A DNA stretch of 64,000 nt from Tabrizicola oligotrophica (GTDB taxonomy: Bacteria > Pseudomonadota > Alphaproteobacteria > Rhodobacterales > Rhodobacteraceae). The number at the start of each line of letters is the position of its first letter. Position 1 is the first letter of the stretch. The notes beneath the pieces were generated by a model, which ran no database searches, had not been told where the DNA came from, and saw only the letters and a list, made by a program, of their open reading frames with translations. This document shows positions 27,459 through 36,616 of the stretch, piece by piece. Made by a program: the position numbers and the translations under genes. The stretch is taken from the NCBI RefSeq assembly GCF_011008935.1, contig NZ_JAAIVJ010000007.1:1-64000 (forward strand). The letters run 5' to 3'.

Positions 27459-28397
27459 ATGCCGCTGCGTTTCACCCTTCGGCAGCTGGAATACTTCGTC
27501 GCGGTCGGCGAAACGGGGTCCATCGCGCTGGCCTCGGAAAAGCTGCATGTTTCGTCACCGACTATTTCGGCGGCGATTGCGCAGCTTGAGGCCGAATTCG
27601 GCCTGCAACTCTTTGTACGGCAGCATGCGCGCGGGTTGGCGCTGACGCAGGCGGGGCGGCAGTTGCGGGCCAAGGCCGGTCAGGTTCTGGCCGAGGCCGA
27701 AGCGATGAACCGGCTGGTGGGCGAGATTGCGGGCAATGTCCGGGGCAGCCTTGCGATCGGCTGCCTGTTGACCTTTGCGCAGATCCTTGTGCCGCAGCTG
27801 CGCCGGGGGTTCGAAGATGCCCATCCGATGGTGCAGATTCGCCAGTACGAGATGCACCAGCAGCAGATCTTCGATGCCCTGCGCGCGGGCGAGATCGACG
27901 TGGCGCTGACCTATGATCTTGCGATCCCGGACGATCTGGTCTTTGTCCCGCTCGTCAGTTTGCCGCCCTATGTGCTGTTCCCCGAGGACCACCCGCTCGC
28001 CGATCAGCCGCAGGTGACGGCCGAGATGTTGCAGGATCACCCGATGGTGCTTCTCGACCTGCCGCTGAGTTCAGATTACTTCCTGTCCTTCTTCCGCCTG
28101 TCAGGGCTGAAGCCGCTGATTGCCGAGCGCACGCGCGACATGGCGGTGATGCGCAGCCTTGTGGCGAACGGCTATGGCTATTCCATCGCCAATATCCGCC
28201 CCTTGAACGATCTGGCCCCGGATGGCCGCAGGCTGCGCTATGTGCCGATGGTCGGGCCGGTCAAGCCGATGATGCTGGGGATCGTGATGGCCAAGGCGGC
28301 GGATTCGGTGCTGACGGTTTCGGCCTTTGTCGACCATTGCCGCGCGGCGGTGACCGATGCGAGCGTGCCGGGGCTGACGATGCCTGCGCCAAAATGA
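27459..28397 (+). CDS. LysR-type transcriptional regulator
   Basis: The 312-residue protein has an N-terminal winged helix (LRQLEYFVAVGETGSIALASEKLHVSSPTISAAIAQLE, given here as two halves, LRQLEYFVAVGETGS and SPTISAAIAQLE) and a periplasmic-binding-like effector domain from about residue 90. It is the last gene of the run that begins at the monooxygenase. An unusual point is that it is transcribed with its presumed targets rather than divergently, so it may regulate the operon from its own product or act elsewhere. The inducer is unknown. Confidence 0.9.
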   Translation: MPLRFTLRQLEYFVAVGETGSIALASEKLHVSSPTISAAIAQLEAEFGLQLFVRQHARGLALTQAGRQLRAKAGQVLAEAEAMNRLVGEIAGNVRGSLAIGCLLTFAQILVPQLRRGFEDAHPMVQIRQYEMHQQQIFDALRAGEIDVALTYDLAIPDDLVFVPLVSLPPYVLFPEDHPLADQPQVTAEMLQDHPMVLLDLPLSSDYFLSFFRLSGLKPLIAERTRDMAVMRSLVANGYGYSIANIRPLNDLAPDGRRLRYVPMVGPVKPMMLGIVMAKAADSVLTVSAFVDHCRAAVTDASVPGLTMPAPK

Positions 28398-28400
28398 AAA

Positions 28401-28422
28401 GGGGCGCCCCGAAAGGCGCCCC
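28401..28422. terminator. Bidirectional terminator between the lysR gene and etfA
   Basis: GGGGCGCC and GGCGCCCC pair over eight bases with a six-base loop. On the minus strand the stem is followed by TTTTCATTTT, a good intrinsic terminator for etfA; on the plus strand it also ends the LysR gene. Confidence 0.75.
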
Positions 28423-28455
28423 CATATAGCCGTGCGGGTTTTCAACCCACCTTGC

Positions 28456-29367
28456 TTACAGCTTGCCGGTCATTTCCGGCACAGCGGCAAACAGGTCCGC
28501 GACAAGGCCATAGTCCGCGACCTGGAAGATCGGGGCTTCTTCGTCCTTGTTGATGGCGACGATGATCTTGCTGTCCTTCATCCCGGCAAGGTGCTGGATG
28601 GCGCCCGAGATGCCGATGGCGACGTAAAGCTGCGGCGCCACGACCTTGCCGGTCTGGCCGACCTGCCAGTCGTTCGGGGCATAGCCACTGTCGACCGCCG
28701 CGCGCGAGGCGCCGACGGCGGCGCCCAGCTTGTCGGCCAGCTTTTCGATCAGGTCGAAGGACTCTTTCGAACCGACGCCACGGCCACCCGAGACCACAAC
28801 CTTGGCCGAGGTCAGTTCCGGACGGTCCGAAGCCGCCACGCGGTCCTCAACCCAGGTCGACAGATCCGACGACTTGGCAGCAACCGCTTCAACGCCGGCC
28901 GAGCCACCATTGCCAGCCGCAGCGAAGGCCGCGGTGCGCACGGTGAAGACCTTTTTCGCGTCGCCCGATTTCACGGTCTGAATCGCGTTGCCGGCATAGA
29001 TCGGCCGCTCGAAGGTGTCGGCATCGACCACGGCGGTCACGTCCGACAGCACCATCACGTCCAGCAGCGCGGCGACGCGCGGCAGCACGTTCTTGGAAAA
29101 CGCGGTCGCGGGCGCGGCGATGTGGCTGTAGCCACCGGCCAGACCGACGATCAGGTCGGCGAGCGATTCGGCAAGGCCATGGCCCGCGTCCTCGGCGTGC
29201 AGCACCTTGGCGGCACCTTCCAGCTTGGCAGCTTCAGCGGCGGCCGAAGCCGGGCCGGCGACCAGCAGGTGAACCTCGCCCAGGCCTTTGACAGCGGTCA
29301 GCGCCTTGGCCACCGCATCGGTTGCCAGCTGCGCGCCATTCACATCGGCAAGAAGAAGAACGGCCAT
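28456..29367 (-). CDS. etfA: Electron transfer flavoprotein alpha subunit
   Basis: The 303-residue protein has the C-terminal FAD-binding domain signature [12 protein letters not shown], then [24 protein letters not shown] and [20 protein letters not shown]. With EtfB it takes electrons from acyl-CoA dehydrogenases, including the probable Mcd at 13021, and passes them to ETF-ubiquinone oxidoreductase. Its ATG overlaps the etfB stop. Confidence 0.97.
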   Translation of the reverse strand: MAVLLLADVNGAQLATDAVAKALTAVKGLGEVHLLVAGPASAAAEAAKLEGAAKVLHAEDAGHGLAESLADLIVGLAGGYSHIAAPATAFSKNVLPRVAALLDVMVLSDVTAVVDADTFERPIYAGNAIQTVKSGDAKKVFTVRTAAFAAAGNGGSAGVEAVAAKSSDLSTWVEDRVAASDRPELTSAKVVVSGGRGVGSKESFDLIEKLADKLGAAVGASRAAVDSGYAPNDWQVGQTGKVVAPQLYVAIGISGAIQHLAGMKDSKIIVAINKDEEAPIFQVADYGLVADLFAAVPEMTGKL

Positions 29368-30128
29368 CAGATCACCCCCGCTTCGTCTTTGAGTTTCGCA
29401 ATCAGTTCCTCGACCGAGGCCACCTTGACGCCGGCCTTGCGGCCCGCCGGTTCGGTGGTCTTCACGACCGTCAGGCGCGGCGCGACATCCACGCCGTAAT
29501 CGGCGGGGGTCTTGATCGCCAGCGGCTTGGCCTTGGCCTTCATGATGTTCGGCAGCGAGGCATAGCGCGGCTCGTTCAGACGCAGGTCGACCGTGACGAT
29601 GGTCGGCATCTTGACCGAGATGGTCTGCAAGCCGCCGTCCACTTCGCGGGTCACGACGGCCTTGTCGCCGTCGATGGCCAGTTCGGAAACGAAGGTGGCC
29701 TGCGACCAGCCCAGAAGCGCCGACAGCATCTGGCCGGTGGCGTTCATGTCATTGTCGATCGCCTGCTTGCCGGCCAGCACCAGACCGGGGGCCTCTTCCT
29801 TGATGACGCCGGCCAGAAGTTTGGCAACGGCCAGCGGCTCGATGTCGGTATGCACGTCGGCGGTGGCCTCGATCAGAATCGCGCGGTCAGCACCCATGGC
29901 CAAGGCGGTGCGCAGGGTTTCCTGCGCCTGCTTCACGCCGATCGACACCACGACCACTTCGGTCGCGACGCCCTTTTCCTTCAGCCGGATCGCCTCTTCG
30001 ACGGCAATCTCGTCGAACGGGTTCATCGACATCTTCACGTTCGCAAGATCAACCCCGCTGCCATCCGCCTTGACGCGAACTTTCACGTTATAGTCGATCA
30101 CACGTTTGACAGGCACCAAGACCTTCAT
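29367..30128 (-). CDS. etfB: Electron transfer flavoprotein beta subunit
   Basis: The 253-residue protein begins [19 protein letters not shown] and has the AMP-binding and recognition regions typical of EtfB ([43 protein letters not shown]). The start is ATG 30128; the frame is open a little further upstream. It is first of the etfBA pair. A short GGCCC/GGGCC hairpin at 30149-30162 lies in its leader. Confidence 0.97.
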   Translation of the reverse strand: MKVLVPVKRVIDYNVKVRVKADGSGVDLANVKMSMNPFDEIAVEEAIRLKEKGVATEVVVVSIGVKQAQETLRTALAMGADRAILIEATADVHTDIEPLAVAKLLAGVIKEEAPGLVLAGKQAIDNDMNATGQMLSALLGWSQATFVSELAIDGDKAVVTREVDGGLQTISVKMPTIVTVDLRLNEPRYASLPNIMKAKAKPLAIKTPADYGVDVAPRLTVVKTTEPAGRKAGVKVASVEELIAKLKDEAGVI

Positions 30129-30292
30129 CGGCAGAATCTCCCAACAGCGGCCCCGAAGGGCCAATCCAAGCTCTCGCAGGCCTCATACCGATTCCCGGCG
30201 CGGGGTAACAGTGCAAATACGACAGGTGAGGGCGGCGAGACGCCGCGTTTGAACAAATCTCGACATGTGTGTCGAGTTTGTCGCGCGAATCG

Positions 30293-30865
30293 TCAGCGCG
30301 TCAGGCCGGGCACCCACAAGACGTCGTCCGCGCCGTTGTTGTTGGCGATGCGTCCGGCGACAAAAAACCAGTCGGACAGCCGGTTGAGGTATCTGACGGC
30401 TTCGGTGTTGACCTCTTCCGCGCCGGCGAGTTCCACCACCAGCCGCTCGGCCCGACGGCAAACGGTGCGGCACAGGTGCAATTGCGCGGCCAAGGCGCTG
30501 CCGCCCGGCAGGATGAAGCTGCGCAAGGGCGTGAGCCCGGCGTTCATCGCGTCGATTTCCCGCTCCAGCCGGTCCACCTGCGCGGCGATCATGCGAAGGG
30601 GGGTATAGGGCAGCGTGCGGTCCAAATGCATGTCGGGGGTGCAAAGATCGGCCCCGAGATCGAAAAGGTCGTTCGAAATGCGGGCAAGGGCGACATCCAT
30701 CTCGCCCGTCGCATGCAGGCGGGCCAGCCCGACGGTCGCGTTCGTCTCGTCCACCGTTCCATAGGCCGACACGCGCGGCGAATGCTTGGCCACCCGTGTC
30801 CCGTTGCCCAAGGCGGTCTCGCCGGCATCTCCGGTTCTGGTGTAGATCTTCGACAGAACGACCAT
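30293..30865 (-). CDS. PduO-type corrinoid adenosyltransferase
   Basis: Transfers adenosyl from ATP to cob(I)alamin. The 190-residue protein has the family start KIYTRTGDAGETAL, the central SAYGTVDETNA and the ATP-binding helix LCRTVCRRAERLVVEL. Adenosylcobalamin is the cofactor of the ethylmalonyl-CoA and methylmalonyl-CoA mutases, which fits the presence of a probable mcd gene. It lies upstream of etfBA on the same strand. A 7-bp hairpin (30259-30276) follows its stop. Confidence 0.92.
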   Translation of the reverse strand: MVVLSKIYTRTGDAGETALGNGTRVAKHSPRVSAYGTVDETNATVGLARLHATGEMDVALARISNDLFDLGADLCTPDMHLDRTLPYTPLRMIAAQVDRLEREIDAMNAGLTPLRSFILPGGSALAAQLHLCRTVCRRAERLVVELAGAEEVNTEAVRYLNRLSDWFFVAGRIANNNGADDVLWVPGLTR

Positions 30866-31074
30866 CAGTTGCCCCCCTGACTGCGCAGATAGGCGAAGCT
30901 CACGATCAGCACCACCGCCACGAACTGCGCGCCCAGCCGCCAGCGCATGATGCGGTTGGCGTGCTTGCGGTTGAACTCCCCGCCCTTGGCGAAGCTGCCG
31001 ATGCCGAGCATCAGGATCACCAGTACGACAAGGCTGGCGATGGCGGCGACAATGAAAAGTGGATCATTCAACAT
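30865..31074 (-). CDS. HIG1-domain twin-transmembrane protein
   Basis: The 69-residue protein has two hydrophobic helices (FIVAAIASLVVLVILMLGIG and GAQFVAVVLIVSFAYL) joined by a basic loop, FNRKHANRIMRWRLGAQ, which matches the hypoxia-induced-gene (HIG1) loop pattern R-x-R-x3-Q. Related proteins associate with respiratory supercomplexes. ATG 31074 has a GAGGTG Shine-Dalgarno sequence six bases upstream and is preferred over ATG 31098. It overlaps the adenosyltransferase start and is divergent from the NRPS gene. Confidence 0.8.
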   Translation of the reverse strand: MLNDPLFIVAAIASLVVLVILMLGIGSFAKGGEFNRKHANRIMRWRLGAQFVAVVLIVSFAYLRSQGGN

Positions 31075-31110
31075 GTCTGGCACCTCTTTGCGTTTCATCT
31101 AGCGCGGGGT

Positions 31111-31139
31111 TTGAGAAAAGCGAAGCCTCGATCTATAGT
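31111..31139 (+). promoter_or_regulatory. Probable promoter of the NRPS gene
   Basis: TTGAGA (31111-31116) and TATAGT (31134-31139) are 17 bases apart, each matching five of six sigma-70 consensus bases. This is the strongest promoter match I saw. Transcription would start near 31146 and give a leader of about 110 bases. Confidence 0.6.
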
Positions 31140-31188
31140 GGCCGAATTGTACCGGGTCTAGAAAACGCCAGTTTCACGCCACAGGATG

Positions 31189-31219
31189 GGCCTCGAAAGC
31201 TGAAACAGCCAGCGAGGCC
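31189..31219 (+). promoter_or_regulatory. Leader hairpin before the NRPS gene
   Basis: GGCCTCG (31189-31195) pairs with CGAGGCC (31213-31219), and an inner GCTG-AAA-CAGC stem lies within it, separated by a three-by-three internal loop. It falls in the predicted untranslated leader, 37 bases before TTG 31256. Confidence 0.5.
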
Positions 31220-31255
31220 ATTTGAAAATGGGATCATTGTTTCGGCGGGTGGGAA

Positions 31256-34200
31256 TTGGCCGAAGAAGACACGCAACCTCGAGGGTCAGTGACGATACAG
31301 GCAAAGCAAGCAACGCCGGGCTCCGGTCTGGCGACGGCCATGCAGCAGGGCTTGCTTCTGGAAAGCAGCCATGCCGGTCGCCCTTGGGCAAATCTTGAAC
31401 AGATCATTGTCGAGGGACCGAGGGCCGCGTTCGATCCCGCTCGGTTAAGCGCGGCCTGGCTCACGCTTGCGGCGCGTCACGATGCGCTGCGCATGCAGTT
31501 TGAACAGGATGGGCAGGGCCATATCCTGCAACGGGTGCGCCCTGAACCAGAGCTGACCTTTGCAGTGGCCAAAGGCGGGCCGGCCGATCTGGAGGCGTTT
31601 CTGGCCGCCGACCGCCTCGCCGGGGTTGATCCGGAAGCCGGTCCGGGATGGCGTGTGACCCTCTTGGCCGGGCCGCCCCGTTCGGTCATGGTCTGGACCA
31701 TCCACCACGCGCTGATCGATGGCACCTCGATGGCGATCGTGCTGGAAGAGCTGGGCCAGATCCTGCAAGGCCAGGACACCGGTCCCGTCCCGCCACTGCA
31801 CTTTGCCGAATATTCCACGATCCTGTCGCGCCAGGACAAGACGGCGGCAAAGGTCTTTTTCGCCGGGATGTTTGGCGACCGGACCGCCGCGCCGGGCTTC
31901 GTTCCGGTCAGCGTCGCGCAACCCGGTCGCATGGCGGTTCTGACGCAGGCCTTGCCGCGCGGTGAAAGCGATGCCTTGCGGGCTGCGGTCCGCGCTGCCG
32001 GAGCCACCACCCTGAACGCGGTTCAGGGAGCCTGGGCGCTGGTGCTGTCGCGTTGGACCGGGCAGCCGGAAGCCTGCTTTGGTCTGGTTGATTCCGGTCG
32101 AAGGGTCATCGACGGGCTGGACGGGACGGTGGGGTGCCTGATCTCGACCTTGCCGATGCGGTTGCCGATTGACGGGACCCAGACGGTCGCCGGTTTCCTG
32201 TCGTCCCTGCGCAAGCTGACCGTCGAAATGCGGCAGCATGCCCATGCCAGTTCCACCGAGGTTCGGCGCTGGGTCGGATTGCCGGGCGGCGCCGTGCTGT
32301 TCGACACGATCGTGATGCATGCCCATGCCTCGCTGGACCGGCGGATGCGGCAGGTGGGTGGGGTCTGGGCCGATTGGTCGGTGCGGCTGGTCGAAGAAGG
32401 CACCGCCGCCGCGACTTTGGCCGTGACCGACGATCCCGAAATCCAGATCCTGCTGGAACATGATCCGTCGCGGATCGGGCATGACCGGGCGCGGGCGCTG
32501 CTGGCGCAGGTCGCGCGGCTTCTGGCCGGCATGGCCTCTGCAGCGGGGCAGGACCGCCTTGGCGAGTTGGAGATGATTTCCGCGCAGGAGCGGGCAGAGC
32601 TGCTTGCCCTGGGCGAGCCGCAGTCGACCTTGCCGGAGACCCAGTCCTGCGTTGCCCGCCGCTTCGAGGCGGTGGCGCTGGCCCGGCCCGACGCCACAGC
32701 GATCATCGAGGCGGAAACAGGGCTTGTATTCAGCTTTCGTGACCTTGACCGATGCGCGAATGCGCTGGCGCTGCGGCTGCAAGAGGCGGGCGTTGCGCCC
32801 GGCGACGTGGTAGGCATCCGCCTGTCGCGCGGGGCGGCCCATATCGCGGCCCTGTTCGCCACGCTCAAGCTGGGGGCGGCCTTCCTGCCGCTTGATCCCG
32901 ATTTGCCGGAGGTCTGGCTTTCGGGGCTGGTGCACCGCGCCGGGGCCAAGGCGGTGGTCGGCCTTGACGGGCGCTCGCTGGGGGCGCCGGTGGAACTGGT
33001 TGCCGACCCCGCCGAACGGGCGGAACATCCGCCCGCCCGGCCCCCGGTTCAGGCAGACCGCATGGCCTATGTGCTGTTCACCTCGGGCTCGACCGGGGAA
33101 CCCAAGGCGGTGCGGGGGGTGACAGGGGCGCTGTCGGCCCATGCCTCTGCGACCATCGCGGCCTTTGGGCTTGGCCCTGCGGACCGGGTGATGCAGTTCG
33201 CCGGCCTTGGCTTTGACGTTGCGCTGGAGGAAATCTTCCCGACGCTGCTGGCCGGCGCGACCGTCGTGGTGCGGAACGAGGCCGCCGCCGGATCGGTTCG
33301 GGCCTGTCTGGACCTGATGCAGCAGCACGGCGTCACGGTGGCGAACCTGCCGGCCAGCTTCTGGCATGTCCTGGTGGATGACCTGGCCGCGACGGGCCAG
33401 CGCCTGCCGGGGGCCTTGCGCCTGATGGTGACGGGAAGCGAGCGCATCCGTCCGCAATCGCTGCGCCGGTGGCGCGTGATCGCACCGGATGTCGACTGGA
33501 TCAACGGCTATGGCCCGACCGAAACGACCATCACCGCGACGGCCCTTGTCTTGCCGAAAGGTGCCGCGCTGCCGCCTGACATGGCCGAAGTGCCGATCGG
33601 GCGCCCGCTGGCCCATGCGCGTGCCATCCTGCGGGCGCCTGATGGCAGCCTCACCCCCCGGGGCGGTCGGGGCGTGCTGTGGATCGGCGGGCCGGCCGTG
33701 ACAGGGGGCTATCTGGGCGATGCGCCCCGCACCGAGGCGGTGTTTCAGCCCGATCCGTACCATCCGGGCGGGCGTCTTTATTGCACTGGCGATCAGGCGC
33801 GGTGGCGAAATGATGGCACGCTTGATTTTCTGGGGCGTGGCGACCGGCAGGTCAAGCTGCGCGGGCACCGGATCGACCTGCATCAGGTCGAGCAGCTGTT
33901 GGCCGGTCTGGACGGGGTCAGGCAGGCCCATGTTGCCCTGTCGGCGGTCGGCGGCACGGATCGCCTGCTTGGCTGGGTCGTGACCGACCCCGGTGTCGAG
34001 CTGCGCAGCCTTGTGCGTCAGGCCAATCGACGCCTGCCGCGCGTCATGGTGCCCCGGCTGATCGCCGTCGATCGGTTCCCGGTCGGTGCCAATGGCAAGA
34101 TCGACACCCGCGCGCTGCCGATGCCTCCGGCCGAGGCGCCACCGACCAAAGCCCCAGCAGATGACGCCCTGACACGCAGGATCGCGGCCTGCATGGCCGA

Positions 34201-35170
34201 AGTGCTGGAGCGCGATGCCGTGTCCTCAGACGCAAGCTTCAGTGATCTTGGCGGGGATTCCCTGCTCGCCCTGCGGCTGGTCAGCCTGATCGAACAGCGC
34301 ACCGGCCATGTGCTGCAAACCTCGGACCTGCACAACAATGGCAGTGCCGCCGCGCTGGCGCAGATGTTGCAGGGCGGGTCGTCGAAGCCGCATTACATCA
34401 TTCCGATCCAGCCGGGGGGCACCCGACCGGCGTTCTTTGCCGTCCATGTGCTGGGGCGCAATGAAGACCTGTTCCGCCCGCTTGCTGCCGCCCTTGGCCC
34501 GGATCAGCCGGTTTATGGCCTGTCGGTCGGTATTCCGCGCAACCTCGACGACATCAATGTCGAACGTACCGCCCGGCTTTACTTCGAAGAAATCCAGACT
34601 TTCTACCCCGAAGGCCCGGTCGGGCTTGGCGCGGTGTCGATGGCGGCCTATTTCGCCTTTGAACTGGCCCAGCTCTTGCGCGCGGCGGGGCGCGAGGTGC
34701 GGGTCCTGGCGGTGCTGGATGCCATGGGTCCCGACGGCCGGCCCGCGCTTTCCGGGACGGCAAAGCTGAAGGCGCATCTCCTGCAGATCCGCCAGCACGG
34801 GATTGGGCATTTCGCCCGTGTCCTCAAGAACAAGATCGACCGCTACCGCGAGCGGCGCGAGGCGCTGCACAGCGCGCCCGACCAGATCAACCCCATTAGC
34901 CTGATCGCCGCCAATGTCTGCGCGGTCGAGTTCTACCGGCCGCAGCCCTACGATGGCCCGCTTGCGGTCTTTCGCGCCGATCACAGTTTCTGGGACAGCC
35001 CCGAGGCGCTGGCGACGGGCCTGGGCTGGGCCTCGGTGGCGCGCGGGGGCTTGCAGCGCTTCGATCTGCCGGGAACCCATCTGTCGATTCTGGAACCCGG
35101 CAAGGTCGATGTTCTGGCCGGACACCTGAGCCGCCTGATGTCCGGATCTGCCGACCGGCGCGACAGCTGA
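31256..35170 (+). CDS. Single-module non-ribosomal peptide synthetase (C-A-PCP-TE)
   Basis: The 1304-residue protein has one complete module. Condensation domain: catalytic HHALIDG at 150-156. Adenylation domain: FTSGSTGEPKAV at 608, NGYGPTETT, TGDQARW, RGHRIDLHQVE and NGKID at 946. Carrier domain: LGGDSLLAL with Ser1002. Thioesterase: from about residue 1050, candidate Ser1128, Asp1155 and His1275. Size and order resemble EntF, but no siderophore genes are near. Specificity residues aligned by eye to GrsA read D-V-E-N-V-G-G-I-T-K, six of ten equal to a published ornithine code, so a basic amino acid is a tentative guess. No phosphopantetheinyl transferase or exporter is adjacent. The start is TTG 31256 or GTG 31289. 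Confidence 0.93.
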   Translation: MAEEDTQPRGSVTIQAKQATPGSGLATAMQQGLLLESSHAGRPWANLEQIIVEGPRAAFDPARLSAAWLTLAARHDALRMQFEQDGQGHILQRVRPEPELTFAVAKGGPADLEAFLAADRLAGVDPEAGPGWRVTLLAGPPRSVMVWTIHHALIDGTSMAIVLEELGQILQGQDTGPVPPLHFAEYSTILSRQDKTAAKVFFAGMFGDRTAAPGFVPVSVAQPGRMAVLTQALPRGESDALRAAVRAAGATTLNAVQGAWALVLSRWTGQPEACFGLVDSGRRVIDGLDGTVGCLISTLPMRLPIDGTQTVAGFLSSLRKLTVEMRQHAHASSTEVRRWVGLPGGAVLFDTIVMHAHASLDRRMRQVGGVWADWSVRLVEEGTAAATLAVTDDPEIQILLEHDPSRIGHDRARALLAQVARLLAGMASAAGQDRLGELEMISAQERAELLALGEPQSTLPETQSCVARRFEAVALARPDATAIIEAETGLVFSFRDLDRCANALALRLQEAGVAPGDVVGIRLSRGAAHIAALFATLKLGAAFLPLDPDLPEVWLSGLVHRAGAKAVVGLDGRSLGAPVELVADPAERAEHPPARPPVQADRMAYVLFTSGSTGEPKAVRGVTGALSAHASATIAAFGLGPADRVMQFAGLGFDVALEEIFPTLLAGATVVVRNEAAAGSVRACLDLMQQHGVTVANLPASFWHVLVDDLAATGQRLPGALRLMVTGSERIRPQSLRRWRVIAPDVDWINGYGPTETTITATALVLPKGAALPPDMAEVPIGRPLAHARAILRAPDGSLTPRGGRGVLWIGGPAVTGGYLGDAPRTEAVFQPDPYHPGGRLYCTGDQARWRNDGTLDFLGRGDRQVKLRGHRIDLHQVEQLLAGLDGVRQAHVALSAVGGTDRLLGWVVTDPGVELRSLVRQANRRLPRVMVPRLIAVDRFPVGANGKIDTRALPMPPAEAPPTKAPADDALTRRIAACMAEVLERDAVSSDASFSDLGGDSLLALRLVSLIEQRTGHVLQTSDLHNNGSAAALAQMLQGGSSKPHYIIPIQPGGTRPAFFAVHVLGRNEDLFRPLAAALGPDQPVYGLSVGIPRNLDDINVERTARLYFEEIQTFYPEGPVGLGAVSMAAYFAFELAQLLRAAGREVRVLAVLDAMGPDGRPALSGTAKLKAHLLQIRQHGIGHFARVLKNKIDRYRERREALHSAPDQINPISLIAANVCAVEFYRPQPYDGPLAVFRADHSFWDSPEALATGLGWASVARGGLQRFDLPGTHLSILEPGKVDVLAGHLSRLMSGSADRRDS

Positions 35171-35240
35171 GCGCACTGGCTATTGAATCACGGGCATGCG
35201 CTGGGCATGGTGGGCGTGCATTCACACCCGCAGGACAGCC

Positions 35241-35849
35241 ATGCTGCTTTACACCTCGCCCACCACGCCCTTTGGCCGCAAGGTCATGGTTCTCATCCGC
35301 GAATCGGGATTGCGGGACCGGGTCGAGGAAATCACCGTCTCCGGCAGTCCACTTGATCCGGGCAGCTTGCCGCTGGAGCAGAACCCCTTGGGCAAGATCC
35401 CGGCGCTGGTTCCGGCGGGCGGCGGCGCGGCGATCTATGACAGCCGGGTAATCTGCCGCTATCTCGACGATCTCGCGGGGGCCGGGCTTTATCCGCAAGG
35501 GGCGGAGCTGTGGCCGGTCCTGACGCTGGAGGCGACGGCGGACGGCATTCTGGAGGCCGCCCTGCTGATGGTCTACGAAGGCCGCCTGCGTCCGGCTGAC
35601 TTGCGCTATGAACCCTGGGTCGAAGGGCAGTGGCAGAAGATCGCCCGCGCCCTTGACGCGGTCGAGGCGCGCTGGATGGCGGTGCTGAATGGACCTCTGA
35701 CCATGGCCCATGTCGCCGTCGGGGCGGCACTCGGCTATCTTGATTTCCGTCACGCCGTCCGCGACTGGCGGCAGGGACGACCGCAGCTGGCGGCATGGGA
35801 AAAGGTCTTTGCCGAGCGCCCGGCCATGGTCGAAACCCGGCCGGCGTGA
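35241..35849 (+). CDS. Glutathione S-transferase family protein
   Basis: The 202-residue protein has an N-terminal thioredoxin-like domain (LLYTSPTTPFGRKVMVLI, NPLGKIPAL, IYDSRVICRYLD) and a helical C-terminal domain. The cis-Pro in KIPAL and the following DSR match GST glutathione-site residues. The substrate is unknown. ATG 35241 is used; 15 further codons upstream lack support. It lies between the NRPS gene and petA; a GST next to petABC occurs in relatives, so linkage to the NRPS is not implied. Confidence 0.85.
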   Translation: MLLYTSPTTPFGRKVMVLIRESGLRDRVEEITVSGSPLDPGSLPLEQNPLGKIPALVPAGGGAAIYDSRVICRYLDDLAGAGLYPQGAELWPVLTLEATADGILEAALLMVYEGRLRPADLRYEPWVEGQWQKIARALDAVEARWMAVLNGPLTMAHVAVGAALGYLDFRHAVRDWRQGRPQLAAWEKVFAERPAMVETRPA

Positions 35850-36043
35850 CGGGGCGGTAGGGCAGCCAGCCGGCTTTGCAAGACCTGCAAGCCACAAAAG
35901 CAAAAAACTGCACCCCCTGTGCGCCTTTGACCGCTGGACGCCGCGGGTTTCCTTGTCTAAAACCCGCCCGGCAAGGCTGCGGGGGACCGCGGCCCCGTTG
36001 GCATATGGGTCGCATCGCGCGGCCTTGGAAGGGAGAAGATCTC

Positions 36044-36604
36044 GTGTCCCACGCAGACAATGACGCAGGCACCCGCAGGGATTTCCTGTATTACGCAACC
36101 GCCGGAGCCGGCGCTGTTGCGACCGGGGCGGCCGTTTGGCCGCTGGTCAATCAGATGAACCCCTCGGCGGACACCCGCGCGCTGGCGTCGATCTTCGTCG
36201 ACGTCTCCGGCGTCGACGTGGGCACCCAGCTGACGGTGAAATGGCGCGGCAAGCCGGTGTTCATCCGCCGCCGCTCGCCCGAAGAGATCGAGGCGGCCCG
36301 CGCCGTCACGCTGGAAGAATTGATCGACGCTGCGGCCGAAAATGCCAACAAGCCCGGCGCGGATGCGAGCGATGCCAACCGCGCGCTGGATGAAGCCGGT
36401 GAATGGCTGGTGATGATCGGCGTCTGCACCCACCTTGGTTGCGTGCCGATCGGCAATGCCTCGGGTGATTTCGGCGGCTGGTTCTGCCCCTGCCACGGCT
36501 CGCATTACGACACCTCCGGTCGTATCCGCAAAGGACCGGCCCCGCGCAACCTGGACGTTCCGGTTGCCGTGTTCGACGACGCAACCACCATCAAGCTGGG
36601 CTAA
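36044..36604 (+). CDS. petA: Ubiquinol-cytochrome c reductase Rieske iron-sulfur subunit
   Basis: The 186-residue subunit starts at GTG 36044. The N terminus has a twin-arginine-type anchor ([15 protein letters not shown]). The [2Fe-2S] ligands are in CTHLGC (C128, H130, C133) and CPCHGSHYD (C148, C150, H151), one residue off the Rhodobacter reference numbering. It carries electrons from ubiquinol to cytochrome c1 at the periplasmic side. It is followed by petB after 12 bases and petC. Confidence 0.97.
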   Translation: MSHADNDAGTRRDFLYYATAGAGAVATGAAVWPLVNQMNPSADTRALASIFVDVSGVDVGTQLTVKWRGKPVFIRRRSPEEIEAARAVTLEELIDAAAENANKPGADASDANRALDEAGEWLVMIGVCTHLGCVPIGNASGDFGGWFCPCHGSHYDTSGRIRKGPAPRNLDVPVAVFDDATTIKLG

Positions 36605-36616
36605 GGAGCAAGACAA

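Noticed and set aside
31445-33931. 828-codon open frame opposite the NRPS
   Set aside because: Same cause as above. Its translation is a low-complexity mix rich in Gln, Arg, His and Gly without domains.
31256-35170. NRPS as EntF of an enterobactin-like siderophore pathway
   Set aside because: Domain order and size fit EntF, but the specificity residues do not resemble the serine code and no entABCDE or iron transport genes are near.
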